NCBI GenBank assembly: GCA_030180135.1
Contig: CM058237.1
Coordinates: 38,771,126 to 38,835,125 of the forward strand
Direction of reading: 5' to 3'
Source of the DNA: Orychophragmus violaceus
Lineage: Eukaryota > Streptophyta > Magnoliopsida > Brassicales > Brassicaceae
DNA: 64,000 bases
A program made the position numbers and the translations under genes. The notes under the pieces are model-generated. The model had not been told where the DNA came from and did not search any database. It was given only the letters and a program-made list of their open reading frames with translations. Position 1 is the first letter of the stretch, and every line of letters starts with the position of its first letter. Shown here in pieces: positions 47,125 to 59,000 of the stretch.

Positions 47125-47950
47125 ATCTCCCACTTGTACTGGAATCCTACATTCCCTAATCCTTTTGTCTCAATATCTCGATCTGGCATAAGGCAAGATG
47201 CGTGTCATCCTTATATAGCCAGACCATGTTCATCGGACCAGATTTGATACTGACAATGCAAACGACTTGGGCAAGTCCGTTTGGGAGTGGCCACTCTCTT
47301 ACCAGCTATCAAGTCTCCGATTGGCCTAGAGATATTACCTCCGTTAAACGGCAGGGACAAATCCCATCTTGTTCCATCACTATGAACTACACACTTTATA
47401 ATACACCCAACCAAGGTCCTTATAGCTCCCAGTTACGAAACAGCGTTAGACAATGATCAAAGCGCATCACTCCATGTGCAGCCACATGCATGCGAACTCA
47501 GGTCTAAGGACTATACTCTATATTCGTATATGAGAACCTCTCATGACACAGATATTAATATCTTGTAGAGTTCTCATCAGCGGGCCATGTCCGGTCATAT
47601 GCTCCCCTACATATACCTATGTGTCGACTTTGATGCCGTGCATCTATGACCCCTCGAAACTTGGTCATAAGTATCAACACAATCTAGTCTCAAGTGGTTG
47701 TTGGTGTTCCAATTTCAACAACCTTCGACTATGGACACTATGATTTATGTCATTTCGTTAAATATGGGGTTTCAGGATCAAGTCTACTCATGTACTTCGA
47801 TGGCCCATATATAATGACATGAATCATTTTGGAACGATTATTTATATCACAGTTAAAATAATCCAGAAATCATAGATTTCATAAACATAAAATATTATGT
47901 TTACATGAACCTTTCAAAATGACTAAATAAAGCCCTTTACAAACTCCCAC
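47125..47950 (-). other. Polypurine tract and 3' noncoding region of copia D
   Basis: CAAGTGGGAGAT (minus strand) abuts the LTR at 47125-47136, a single copy. The rest matches the conserved 3' region of A, B and C. Confidence 0.75.
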
Positions 47951-50428
47951 TGAAATTAAGACTACATCTTAATTTCACTTATCCTACAGCTACAGTCCGC
48001 GACTCATGCTTAGGCTCAAGGAGTGGCTTCGTTAATAGATTAGCAACGTTCTCATTCGTTGAAACTTGCTGATCTACTTAACACCTCTATCATTTATCTC
48101 TCGGTATAGGTTATACCTACCCTCAAGGTGTTTGGACCTCTGATGTGCAGCTAGTCTCATCTATGCTGGGAATCACATCAAGTTCAGTGATGAACTCTTC
48201 TTTCCAAACAACCTCTTTCGCCGCTTCCCAAGCTGCGAAATGTTCAGCTTAAGTCATGGAGTCAGCAACAGTGCCTTGCACCGCCAGACAGACACAAGAT
48301 ATAACCGGACTATGACCGGAAATCATCTTTGTCTGTTGGAAACTTGCCTTTCAGACTCTATCGACTTGTAGCACCTCACTTTCTCCGTAACTCAAGAACT
48401 TATCCTAAGTATTTTCCAAATACTTGAGGATATTCATTACGTCTATCCAGTGATTCTTTGCTGGATTTGACTGGTCTTTACTTGTCTTGCTTAACATTAA
48501 AGCAACATCAAAACAAGTACGTGTCATGGCATACATGATAGATCTAATTGCCGACGCATATGGAATCTCATCCATGCATTCAAGCTCAGCAGTTATCGTA
48601 GGACACTGTTTCTTGCTTAACGTAATGCCATGTGACATTGGCATAAAACCCTTCTTGGAATGCTGAAAACGTGTAGGACTTTGTCAATATAAGAATCCTG
48701 ACTTTGTCCTATCAGCTCTTTTGGATCTCTATCTTTAGATCCAAAATCCAAGAACTTACGTGGCTTTACCCATATCAATCATAAAACCAACTCCCAAGCC
48801 AGTCCTTTACCGACTGCAGCATTGGAACGTTATTTCCGAGAATCAGTATGTCATCGACATACACTATGAGAAATGCAACATCGCTCCCACTTATCTATTA
48901 GTAAACGCATAGTTCCACTTCGTTCCTGTTCAAGTCAAAACCTTGACTACTTCAACAGAACGAAGATTCCAAATCCGATATGTTTGCTTCCATCCATGAA
49001 TGGATCGATGAAGCTAACTTACACACAGTGTAATTTTTCGGAGTCCGGGCTCACTTTCGCTTCTGTGAATTTCGCAGGTTCGTCCCTTTCAATGATCATC
49101 AGGTCATGGCAACTAATCACGAGAAATCACTCTCGGATTAGTGACGGATTCATTCAGATCTGCGAACTTCAGGCTCTACCGGTGTAGATTCTACAGAAAT
49201 CTGTAAATCCATCCGCTGCTCTCCCTCAACAGGTTGAGCAGCCTCCTGTATTTCTCGAATTTCTTCGAGTTATACTTTTACTCCCACTGTTCTTCTTGGA
49301 AAGCAACTTTCCTTTTAGAAAACAGAATTCCGAACAACCTAACTTCGTTTTCGGAATGGACGTAAAAAGTAACAAGCCTTGGTTTCCCTAGGACAACCAG
49401 CGAAGTAGCTCAACTACAAATACTCAGTAAAGACGAATTTGGATCATTTCCAGTCCACATTTATGTGGTGTCTTTCAACTGATATTGGTGGAACTATTTC
49501 TGCGTAAACTCAGATATTTCTAGAGCTTTATTCTTAAAGAATATCATGGAAGATTCGTGTGACTCATCTTTAATCATTTCTAATAAGATCTGATTCTTTC
49601 TCACAGAAACACCTCAAGGTTTTCAGGAGAAATGAGCTGTGAAACGAATTCACACTCATTCAGATGATCACACCATCAATGACTTAAGTATTCTCACTCG
49701 TGATCTAATCCAGAGTCTCAATACTTCTGTCACTCAGATTCTATACCTCATTCTGGAACTCTTTCGACCATTTCAAAGAATTCCGACTCGTGTCTCATCA
49801 AATGAACACAGTCATACTCACTGAAGTAATCAGTAAATATAATGAAGTACATGAAATTTTCTCTGGCATTACTGCTCATTGGGCCACATACATGAGTATG
49901 TTCAAGGTCCAATAAGCCTTTGGGCCTTTCTCTAGCTCGGCTAAGATGGGCCCTTTGTCTTTTGGTCCAGTAAGCAGAATTCAAGTCTCATAAGATATCC
50001 GATCAAATGAGCCCAAAAGTCCATAACTATGGGATTTCTGAATCCGACTCACTCTATGTGACCAAAACATTTACGCCAAGAAAAATCAGGTTTAATTCAT
50101 CAGATTTAAACCAATTCGGTATTTATGTTACATTTAGGCACTCTTTGGTTTAAGATATAAAACCCATTCCTTGAATAGGGTGCTACAATTAATATTTCAT
50201 TAAGATCAAAAGAACAAAACTTGTCTTTTATCAAAATGAAAAACATTCAAATTCTTACAAGAAAATGAAAGACAACTCTGCTTAAAGCAGGTACATTGTA
50301 GCAATTACTTGATACAAAACCAAGCCTTTAAGGCATCTACGAGTGAAAACCCTACGGCTGAGGCAGCATCCATAGCTCCTTCCAGACATGCAGTTCCACT
50401 TACCCTTCCTTCAACGTTCTACTGTTGC
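47951..50428 (-). pseudogene. Copia pol relic of element D
   Basis: Fragments match pol in reverse: RNase H with the short deletion (near 48275), RT 48405-48644 (MPMSHG...ASAIRSIMYAMTRTCFDVALMLSK), the RT N-terminal deletion junction near 49030-49045, and integrase start 49748-49984 (HTHVCGPMSSNAREN). Deletions coincide with those of A and C, showing common descent of the defective state. Confidence 0.85.
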
Positions 50429-51361
50429 TTAGGCTCTGCAAATATCACTGCCACAACCAGTATCCAATACCTTTAAGGTAGAACTTGAAGTAATAACATG
50501 AATACCTGAGGAAGTAGTCTCATACATCAACTTCAACTCCTCATAATCTTCCATGAATTTAATGCAATCTCTCTTCCAATGCCCAGTCTCTTTACAGTAG
50601 CAGCACTTACCAACGTAAGATGTATCTGACTTGGGCTCAGAAGACACAGGCTTGCCATGATTCAAAATCTGGACAACTTTGTCTTCACCCTTGTCAGCAC
50701 TAGGTTTAGTAAACCTACCCATCTCCATTATGAGATTATACAGGGTACTCTTCACGTTTGGCTCAATTGTCTTGAGCATATCATGCAGTTCAGTCAGCGT
50801 CTTCGTTAAGCCTTTCTTGATATAGTTCCTTCTGAACTTATCATAGCTTGACGGCAGTGACTGCAGAATGATCTCAGTTGCCAATTCTTGGCTAACTGGA
50901 TAATCCAGTTTCCTCATGTTATCAATGTAACCCATCATTTTACTGACATGAGGACTTACTGGATGATCATTTGGTAGCTTGCAGCTAGTGAGAGACTTAA
51001 CCAACTGGTATCTCTCCACTCTTACCTGCTCCTGAAATTTCAATTTCAGGCTGCTGATCATCTCTATTGGCGACTCCATGTTCTCATATTGCTTCAGCAA
51101 ATCTGAGTCCATGGTAGCCAATATCAGACCACGCACATCTACCGCATCATTATAATGCTTATTCCAAGCATCATATACTGCATGAGAGGCATTGGACCCG
51201 ATCCTCTCGGGGAGAGCTCTCTCAAGGACATAGTCCTTTCTCTCCTGCCTGAGGACTAGCCTCAGGTTCCGCGACCAAGTCAAGAAATTTGATCCGTTCA
51301 GTTTGTCCATCTCAAGGACAGACCGGATCGAGAAAGTGTTTTGATTGTTTGTGCTAGTCAT
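50429..51361 (-). CDS. Copia gag of element D (310 aa)
   Basis: ATG at 51361, stop at 50429. Gag closely matches A and C through the zinc knuckle CCYCKETGHWKRDC. It reaches VLDTGCGSDIC (DTG at about 300-302) and then ends because about 10 bp present in C (TATTATAACA region) are missing. Gag itself is complete and open, as in A and C, in contrast with the wrecked pol downstream. Confidence 0.85.
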   Translation of the reverse strand: MTSTNNQNTFSIRSVLEMDKLNGSNFLTWSRNLRLVLRQERKDYVLERALPERIGSNASHAVYDAWNKHYNDAVDVRGLILATMDSDLLKQYENMESPIEMISSLKLKFQEQVRVERYQLVKSLTSCKLPNDHPVSPHVSKMMGYIDNMRKLDYPVSQELATEIILQSLPSSYDKFRRNYIKKGLTKTLTELHDMLKTIEPNVKSTLYNLIMEMGRFTKPSADKGEDKVVQILNHGKPVSSEPKSDTSYVGKCCYCKETGHWKRDCIKFMEDYEELKLMYETTSSGIHVITSSSTLKVLDTGCGSDICRA

Positions 51362-52902
51362 AACTGAAATTTAGAGATAAATAGAGTTTTAGTTATTCAG
51401 TTCATAAAAGAGTAATCTTAACAACTTATAAGAAAACTCGCATTGCATTCAAAATTTCTTTGTTTAACCTCATAAGAATGCAATGATTCCGAGACCCATG
51501 TTCGGCTAAATCCAAAGTGGGCCACTGGCCGTCACCCAGAAGTAGCTTTACTTGGTAAGCATACGCACAGCTAGTTATATCCAATAACTCTCGGTTGTGA
51601 ATTGGGCCCAAGGCCCAATACACCAGATGTCTCAAGGCCCGGGACTCCCGATGGCCCAGTCAAGGAAACCAATCTCTTACAGCCAAATAATCACTAAAGT
51701 CTGGGACTCCCAATGAAATTAGTGACTATATACTACTTTACTTACGCAAAAACAGACACCTCACACTGTAAGCCATATCTGTAATTGAATAAGCGTTAAG
51801 TAGCTGACAAGATTGGGCAAGACATCCAAGCTTGATATTGGTTTTGAGGATTTTAGGTTTTCTTTCCAAAAATAGAAGATTACTATTTTGGAAAACTTAC
51901 TTATTTTAGAAACTTTCTAAATTTAGAAATATACTAAAAATAGAAATTTCTAATTTAATATTTTATTAAAGTTTTCGGTTGGGTCACAAATTATAGGCCC
52001 AATTCTTGGCCCAAGACCACAGAATTCCAATTGGCCCAATAATTTGACATAACCGAGTCGGTTCATTAATTCTGGTCCAAGACCAAATTAACTACTAAAT
52101 CCAACTGGCTATTTACTAAACCAGACCAGCTCTAAATTATTTGGTTCAACCAAATCAAACTTAGACCAGCCTTCGGTTTAGGTTAAAATTCAATTTTGAA
52201 TTTAAATCCGGTTTAACCAGAAATTAAATAATACCAATTGTATTAAATAATTTCCAGCAAACCGCGATTTGGGTTAACCGCTTGAACCATACATTAATTC
52301 AATGTTTTGAAATGACTTTGTCTTTAACCAAAATCGATCGCTTACAATAGACAAAAACAATCGATCATGACATCATGACATTCACAAAAACAATTAATTT
52401 GGGTTAACAATCGATCGCTAACAATTGACAAAAACAATTAATTTGGGTTAACCTTTAACAATCGATCGCTAACGATTGCTTATTCAATAATACGATCATT
52501 TTCCAATTCGTTTCATGACCTTAACGATCGCTAATTAATTTCTTATTCACACGATCCAAGAAGCCAACATGCGATTGAACAATCATGCGATTCACATGAC
52601 CTTAAATAAATGATTTTGATAAAACGATTTTGACTATTACTCATCGTAATTCAACAATCACCTTGTTATACACGATCATGACATTAACGTTTCTTAACAA
52701 ATCGTTTCTTTATTATATAGACAAAGTCAAACTTTCGATTGATTTGACAACGATTCATACAACAAACGACATCGACTATAATTATCAAGCGATCTCTTAT
52801 TTCTAGGTTTTCCAAGTTTCAATCAATTTTATTCATTAAAATCGATTCATCAAACTAATAAACAACCTAGTATGATCCAAAAGCAAAAACCTAACGACCT
52901 AG
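51362..52902 (-). other. 5' leader of copia D
   Basis: 51362-52280 (reversed) follows the A/B/C leader. About 52290-52860 is unique to D, AT-rich, and holds repeated AATCGATCGCTAACAATTGAC and ACGATC words. Confidence 0.7.
52330..52760. repeat. CGATCG/ACGATC-rich tract in D leader
   Basis: AATCGATCGCT(T/A)ACAATAGACAAAAAC-like units occur near 52333, 52402 and 52457, with further ACGATC words to 52760. This is a local imperfect repeat. Confidence 0.6.
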
Positions 52903-52914
52903 GCTCTGATACCA
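52903..52914 (-). promoter_or_regulatory. Primer binding site of D (tRNA-iMet)
   Basis: GCTCTGATACCA on the plus strand, one base from the LTR at 52916. Confidence 0.95.
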
Positions 52915-52915
52915 C

Positions 52916-53558
52916 TGTAGGATTACGTGTGTTCATGGTGTAATTGTCAGGTTACAACCTAGCACATAATCAACTAGGATCTAGGTGATTTGCAGTTGAA
53001 TCATAAACAGATCAGGATCATTACCTTATGGTTGCAGCGGATTAATCAATGGAATATCGAGATCTGCAAGAGCTGATTAGAAACCGGCTCCTCCTAGGTA
53101 TCCACACTCTTACAAGCTATTGGATCAGGCTGCTAGACCAAGCTGGAATTGTCAGAGAGAGAGAGAGACGGCTGGCTGTGAAATCGCAGAGCCTTAGGGC
53201 TAATGGCGCCTCTCCTCTTCCTTATATGGGCCCAAGTGATTAAACTAATGGCCTATTAGGCTATTGGGCCCAAGACCCAAATCAGACAAAATAACTGTAT
53301 TTTGTCTGGCCCATTTCTCTGTACAAATACAGTAAATGTCTTGCATCTTACTGTATTAATTCCTTGTTAACTTTCCCGTTAGCTATGGTGTGTGACCCTT
53401 AGGGATCATACAATACTGGTAATAAGTCCTAAACTTATAGATCATGAGCGGGCTCTAGCAAGTCATCATGATCACCCAGTATTTATGACTTATGTCTGAT
53501 CTCAACACTTATCATACTTTTTAGAGATAGTACAGTAGATTTCAGGACATTCCCAACA
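52916..53558 (-). repeat. 5' LTR of copia D
   Basis: 643 bp, near-identical to 46483-47124, followed by CTGTT at 53559-53563. Confidence 0.93.
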
Positions 53559-56029
53559 CTGTTTTAGAGAAAATGATAGTGGGAGAAAAGTTAGTGAGGA
53601 AGATATTTATTACGACGAAATAACTTCCCCTCACCAAAAAATGGACTTGAATTAAATAACAAATTCCTTGTAGTGCTTTATGTCCAGATACTCGATAAGT
53701 TCAATCTCAGTGTCTTCTATGACTTCAAGTCGGTGGCGAGACTTTGTTGGACCGAAACCTGGATCCGCTCGGACTACCATATTTCCAGATATCTCAATCC
53801 ACTTTCCTTCATTTTTTTCAAGTCTCGAGAAGTTATTTACTTTACCTGGATAAATGAACATTTCGATCTTGGCTCGCTACGCGTAAGTGAAAGCATGAAG
53901 ATCATAGAGTCAGAACCAGTGCAATCTTGCATGCCGAAACTATGTCAAATATTTTTAACTTACTCTCTAGTCGGCCAAGATGTAACTCCAATATGGTCCA
54001 TCTGCAAACAAATAGTATGGGTAGACGCGGAAAATCTTAACTCTGAAGTGCCAACCGGTTTCGGCTCTGTTAGGTTGTGTTTCTGCTATGTAGTTATAAT
54101 GGACCATTGTGTTTTGGATCTGTTTTAGAGAAAATGATAGTGGGAGAAAAGTTAGTGAGGAAGATGATTATTACGACGAAATAACTTCCCCTCACCAAAA
54201 AATGGACTTGAATTAAATAACAAATTCCTTGTAGTGCTTTATGTCCAGATGCTCGATAAGTTCAATCTCAGTGTCTTCTATGACTTCAAGTCGGTGGCGA
54301 CACTTTGTTGGACCGAAACCTGGATCCGCTCGGACTACCCTATTTCCAGATATCTCAATCCACTTTCCTTCATTTTTTTCAAGTCTCGAGAAGTTATTTA
54401 CTTCACCTGGATAAATGAACATTTCGATCTTGGCTCGCTGCGCGTAAGTGAAAGCATGAAGATCATAGAGTCAGAACCAGTGCAATCTTGCATGCCAAAA
54501 ACTCTGTCAAATATTTTTCACTTACTCTCTAGTCGGCCAAGATGTAACTCCAATATGGTCCATCTGCAAACAAATAGTATTGGTAGACTCGGAAAATCTT
54601 AACTCTGAAGTGCCAACCGGTTTTGGCTCTGTTAGGTTGTGTTTCTGCTATGTAGTTATAATGGACCATTGTGTTTTGGATCTGTTTTAGAGAAAATGAT
54701 AGTGGGAGAAAAGTTAGTGAGGAAGATGATTATTACAACGAAATAACTTCCCCTCACCAAAAAATGGACTTGAATTAAATAACAAATTCCTTGTAGTGCT
54801 TTTTGTCCAGATGCTCGATAAGTTCAATCTCAGTGTCTTCTATGACTTCAAGTCGGTGGCGAGACTTTGTTGGACCGAAACCTGGATCCGCTCGGACTAC
54901 CCTATTTCTAGATATCTCAATCCACTTTCCTTCATTTTTTCAAGTCTCGAGAAGTTATTTACTTCACCTGGATAAATGAACATTTCGATCTTGGCTCGCT
55001 GCGCGTAAGTGAAAGCATGAAGATCATAGAGTCAGAACCAGTGCAATCTTGCATGCCGAAAACTCTGTCAAATATTTTTCACTTACTCTCTAGTCGGCCA
55101 AGATGTAACTCCAATATGGTCCATCTGCAAACAAATAGTATGGGTAGACGCAGAAAATCTTAACTCTGAAGTGCCAACCGGTTTCGGCTCTGTTAGGTTG
55201 TGTTTCTGCTATGTAGTTATAATGGACCATTATGTTTTGGATCTGTTTTAGAGCAAATGATAGTGGGAGAAAAGTTAGTGAGGAAGATGATTATTACGAC
55301 GAAATAACTTCCCCTCACCAAAAAATGGACTTGAATTAAATAACAAATTCCTTGTAGTGTTTTATGTCCAGATGCTCGATAAGTTCATTCTCAGTGTCTT
55401 CTATGACTTCAAGTCGGTGGCGAGACTTTGTTGGACCAAAACCTGGATCCGCTCGGACTGCCCTATTTCCAGATATCTCAATCCACTTTCCTTCATTTTT
55501 TTCAAGTCTCGAGAAGTTATTTACTTCACCTGGATAAATGAACATTTCGATCTTGGCTCGCTGCGCGTAAGTGAAAGCATGAAGATCATAGAGTCAGAAC
55601 CAGTGAAATCTTGCATGCCGAAAACTCTGTCAAATATTTTTAACTTACTCTTTAGTCGGCCAAGATGTAACTCCAATATGGTCCATCTGCAAACAAATAG
55701 TATGGATAGACGCGGAAAATCTTAACTCTGAAGTGCCAACCGGTTTCAGATCTGTTAGGTTGTGTTTCTGCTATGTAGTTATAATGGACCATTGTGTTTT
55801 GGATCTGTTTTAGAGAAAATGATAGTGGGGGAAAAGTTAGTGAGGAAGATGATTATTACGACGAAATAACTTCCCCTCACCAAAAAATGGACTTGAATTA
55901 AATAACAAATTCCTTGTAGTGCTTTATGTCCAGATACTCGATAAGTTCAATCTCAGTGTCTTCTATGACTTCAAGTCGGTGGCGAGACTTTGTTGGACCG
56001 AAACCTGGATCCGCTCGGACTACCCAATT

Positions 56030-59000
56030 TCCAGATATCTCAATCCACTTTCCTTCATTTTTTTCAAGTCTCGAGAAGTTATTTACTTCACCTGGATAAA
56101 TGAACATTTCGATCTTGGCTCGCTGCGCGTAAGTGAAAGCATGAAGATCATAGAGTCAGAACCAGTGAAATCTTGCATGCCGAAAACTCTGTCAAATATT
56201 TTTAACTTACTCTTTAGTCGGCCAAGATGTAACTCCAATATGGTCCATCTGCAAACAAATAGTATGGATAGACGCGGAAAATCTTAACTCTGAAGTGCCA
56301 ACCGGTTTCAGATCTGTTAGGTTGTGTTTCTGCTATGTAGTTATAATGGACCATTGTGTTTTGGATCTGTTTTAGAGAAAATGATAGTGGGGGAAAAGTT
56401 AGTGAGGAAGATGATTATTACGACGAAATAACTTCCCCTCACCAAAAAATGGACTTGAATTAAATAACAAATTCCTTGTAGTGCTTTATGTCCAGATACT
56501 CGATAAGTTCAATCTCAGTGTCTTCTATGACTTCAAGTCGGTGGCGAGACTTTGTTGGACCGAAACCTGGATCCGCTCGGACTACCCAATTTCCAGATAT
56601 CTCAATCCACTTTCCTTCATTTTTTTCAAGTCTCGAGAAGTTATTTACTTCACCTGGATAAATGAACATTTCGATCTTGGCTCGCTGCGCGTAAGTGAAA
56701 GCATGAAGATCATAGAGTCAGAACCAGTGAAATCTTGCATGCCGAAAACTCTGTCAAATATTTTTAACTTACTCTTTAGTCGGCCAAGATGTAACTCCAA
56801 TATGGTCCATCTGCAAACAAATAGTATGGATAGACGCGGAAAATCTTAACTCTGAAGTGCCAACCGGTTTCAGATCTGTTAGGTTGTGTTTCTGCTATGT
56901 AGTTATAATGGACCATTGTGTTTTGGATCTGTTTTAGAGAAAATGATAGTGGGGGAAAAGTTAGTGAGGAAGATGATTATTACGACGAAATAACTTCCCC
57001 TCACCAAAAAATGGACTTGAATTAAATAACAAATTCCTTGTAGTGTTTTATGTCCAGATGCTCGATAAGTTCATTCTCAGTGTCTTCTATGACTTCAAGT
57101 CGGTGGCGAGACTTTGTTGGACCAAAACCTGGATCCTCTCGGACTACCCTATTTCCAGATATCTCAATCCACTTTCCTTCATTTTTTTCAAGTCTCGAGA
57201 AGTTATTTACTTCACCTGGATAAATGAACATTTCGATCTTGGCTCGCTGCGCGTAAGTGAAAGCATGAAGATCATAGAGTCAGAACCAGTGAAATCTTGC
57301 ATGCCGAAAACTCTGTCAAATATTTTTAACTTACTCTTTAGTCGGCCAAGATGTAACTCCAATATGGTCCATCTGCAAACAAATAGTATGGATAGACGCG
57401 GAAAATCTTAACTCTGAAGTGCCAACCGGTTTCAGATCTGTTAGGTTGTGTTTCTGCTATGTAGTTATAATGGACCATTGTGTTTTGGATCTGTTTTAGA
57501 GAAAATGATAGTGGGGGAAAAGTTAGTGAGGAAGATGATTATTACGACGAAATAACTTCCCCTCACCAAAAAATGGACTTGAATTAAATAACAAATTCCT
57601 TGTAGTGCTTTATGTCCAGATACTCGATAAGTTCAATCTCAGTGTCTTCTATGACTTCAAGTCGGTGGCGAGACTTTGTTGGACCGAAACCTGGATCCGC
57701 TCGGACTACCCAATTTCCAGATATCTCAATCCACTTTCCTTCATTTTTTTCAAGTCTCGAGAAGTTATTTACTTCACCTGGATAAATGAACATTTCGATC
57801 TTGGCTCGCTGCGCGTAAGTGAAAGCATGAAGATCATAGAGTCAGAACCAGTGAAATCTTGCATGCCGAAAACTCTGTCAAATATTTTTAACTTACTCTT
57901 TAGTCGGCCAAGATGTAACTCCAATATGGTCCATCTGCAAACAAATAGTATGGATAGACGCGGAAAATCTTAACTCTGAAGTGCCAACCGGTTTCGGATA
58001 TGTTAGGTTGTGTTTCTGCTATGTAGTTATAATGGACCATTGTGTGTTTGGATCTGTTTTAGAGAAAATGATAGTGGGAGAAAAGTTAGTGAGGAAGATG
58101 ATTATTACGACGAAATAACTTCCCCTTACCAAAAAATGGACTTGAATTAAATAACAAATTCCTTGTAGTGCTTTATGTCCAGATACTCGATAAGTTCAAT
58201 CTCAGTGTCTTCTATGACTTCAAGTCGGTGGCGAGACTTTGTTGGACCGAAACCTGGATCGGCTCGGACTACCCTATTTCCAGATATCTCAATCCACTTT
58301 CCTTCATTTTTTTCAAGTCTCGAGAAGTTATTTACTTCACCTGGATAAATGAACATTTCGATCTTGGCTCGCTGCGCGTAAGTGAAAGCATGAAGATCAT
58401 AGAGTCAGAACCAGTGCAATCTTGCATGCCGAAAACTATGTCAAATATTTTTAACTTACTCTCTAGTCGGCCAAGATGTAACTCCAATATGGTCCATCTG
58501 CAAACAAATAGTATGGGTAGACGCGGAAATTCTTAACTCTGAAGTGCCAACCGGTTTCGGCTCTGTTAGGTTGTGTTTCTGCTATGTAGCTATAATGGAC
58601 CATTGTGTTTTGGATCTGTTTTAGAGAAAATGATAGTGGGAGAAAAGTTAGTGAGGAAGATGATTATTACGACGAAATAACTTCCCCTCACCAAAAAATG
58701 GACTTGAATTAAATAACAAATTCCTTGTAGTGCTTTATGTCCAGATGCTCGATAAGTTCAATCTCAGTGTCTTCTATGACTTCAAGTCGGTGGCGAGACT
58801 TTGTTGGACCGAAACCTGGATCCGCTTGGACTACCCAATTTCCAGATATCTCAATCCACTTTCCTTCATTTTTTTCAAGTCTCGAGAAGTTATTTACTTC
58901 ACCTGGATAAATGAACATTTCGATCTTGGCTCGCTGCGCGTAAGTGAAAGCATGAAGATCATAGAGTCAGAACCAGTGAAATCTTGCATGCCGAAAACTC

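Larger units (their letters stand above)
46483..53558 (-). mobile_element. Non-autonomous Ty1/copia element D (reverse orientation)
   Basis: 7076 bp with CTGTT duplications, LTRs of 642 and 643 bp, tRNA-iMet primer site, open gag and the same decayed pol as A and C. LTR copies differ at about three positions by eye (two substitutions and a 1-bp indel), so the insertion is recent. It sits inside one satellite unit, whose two parts together make one full unit plus the 5-bp duplication. Confidence 0.93.
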
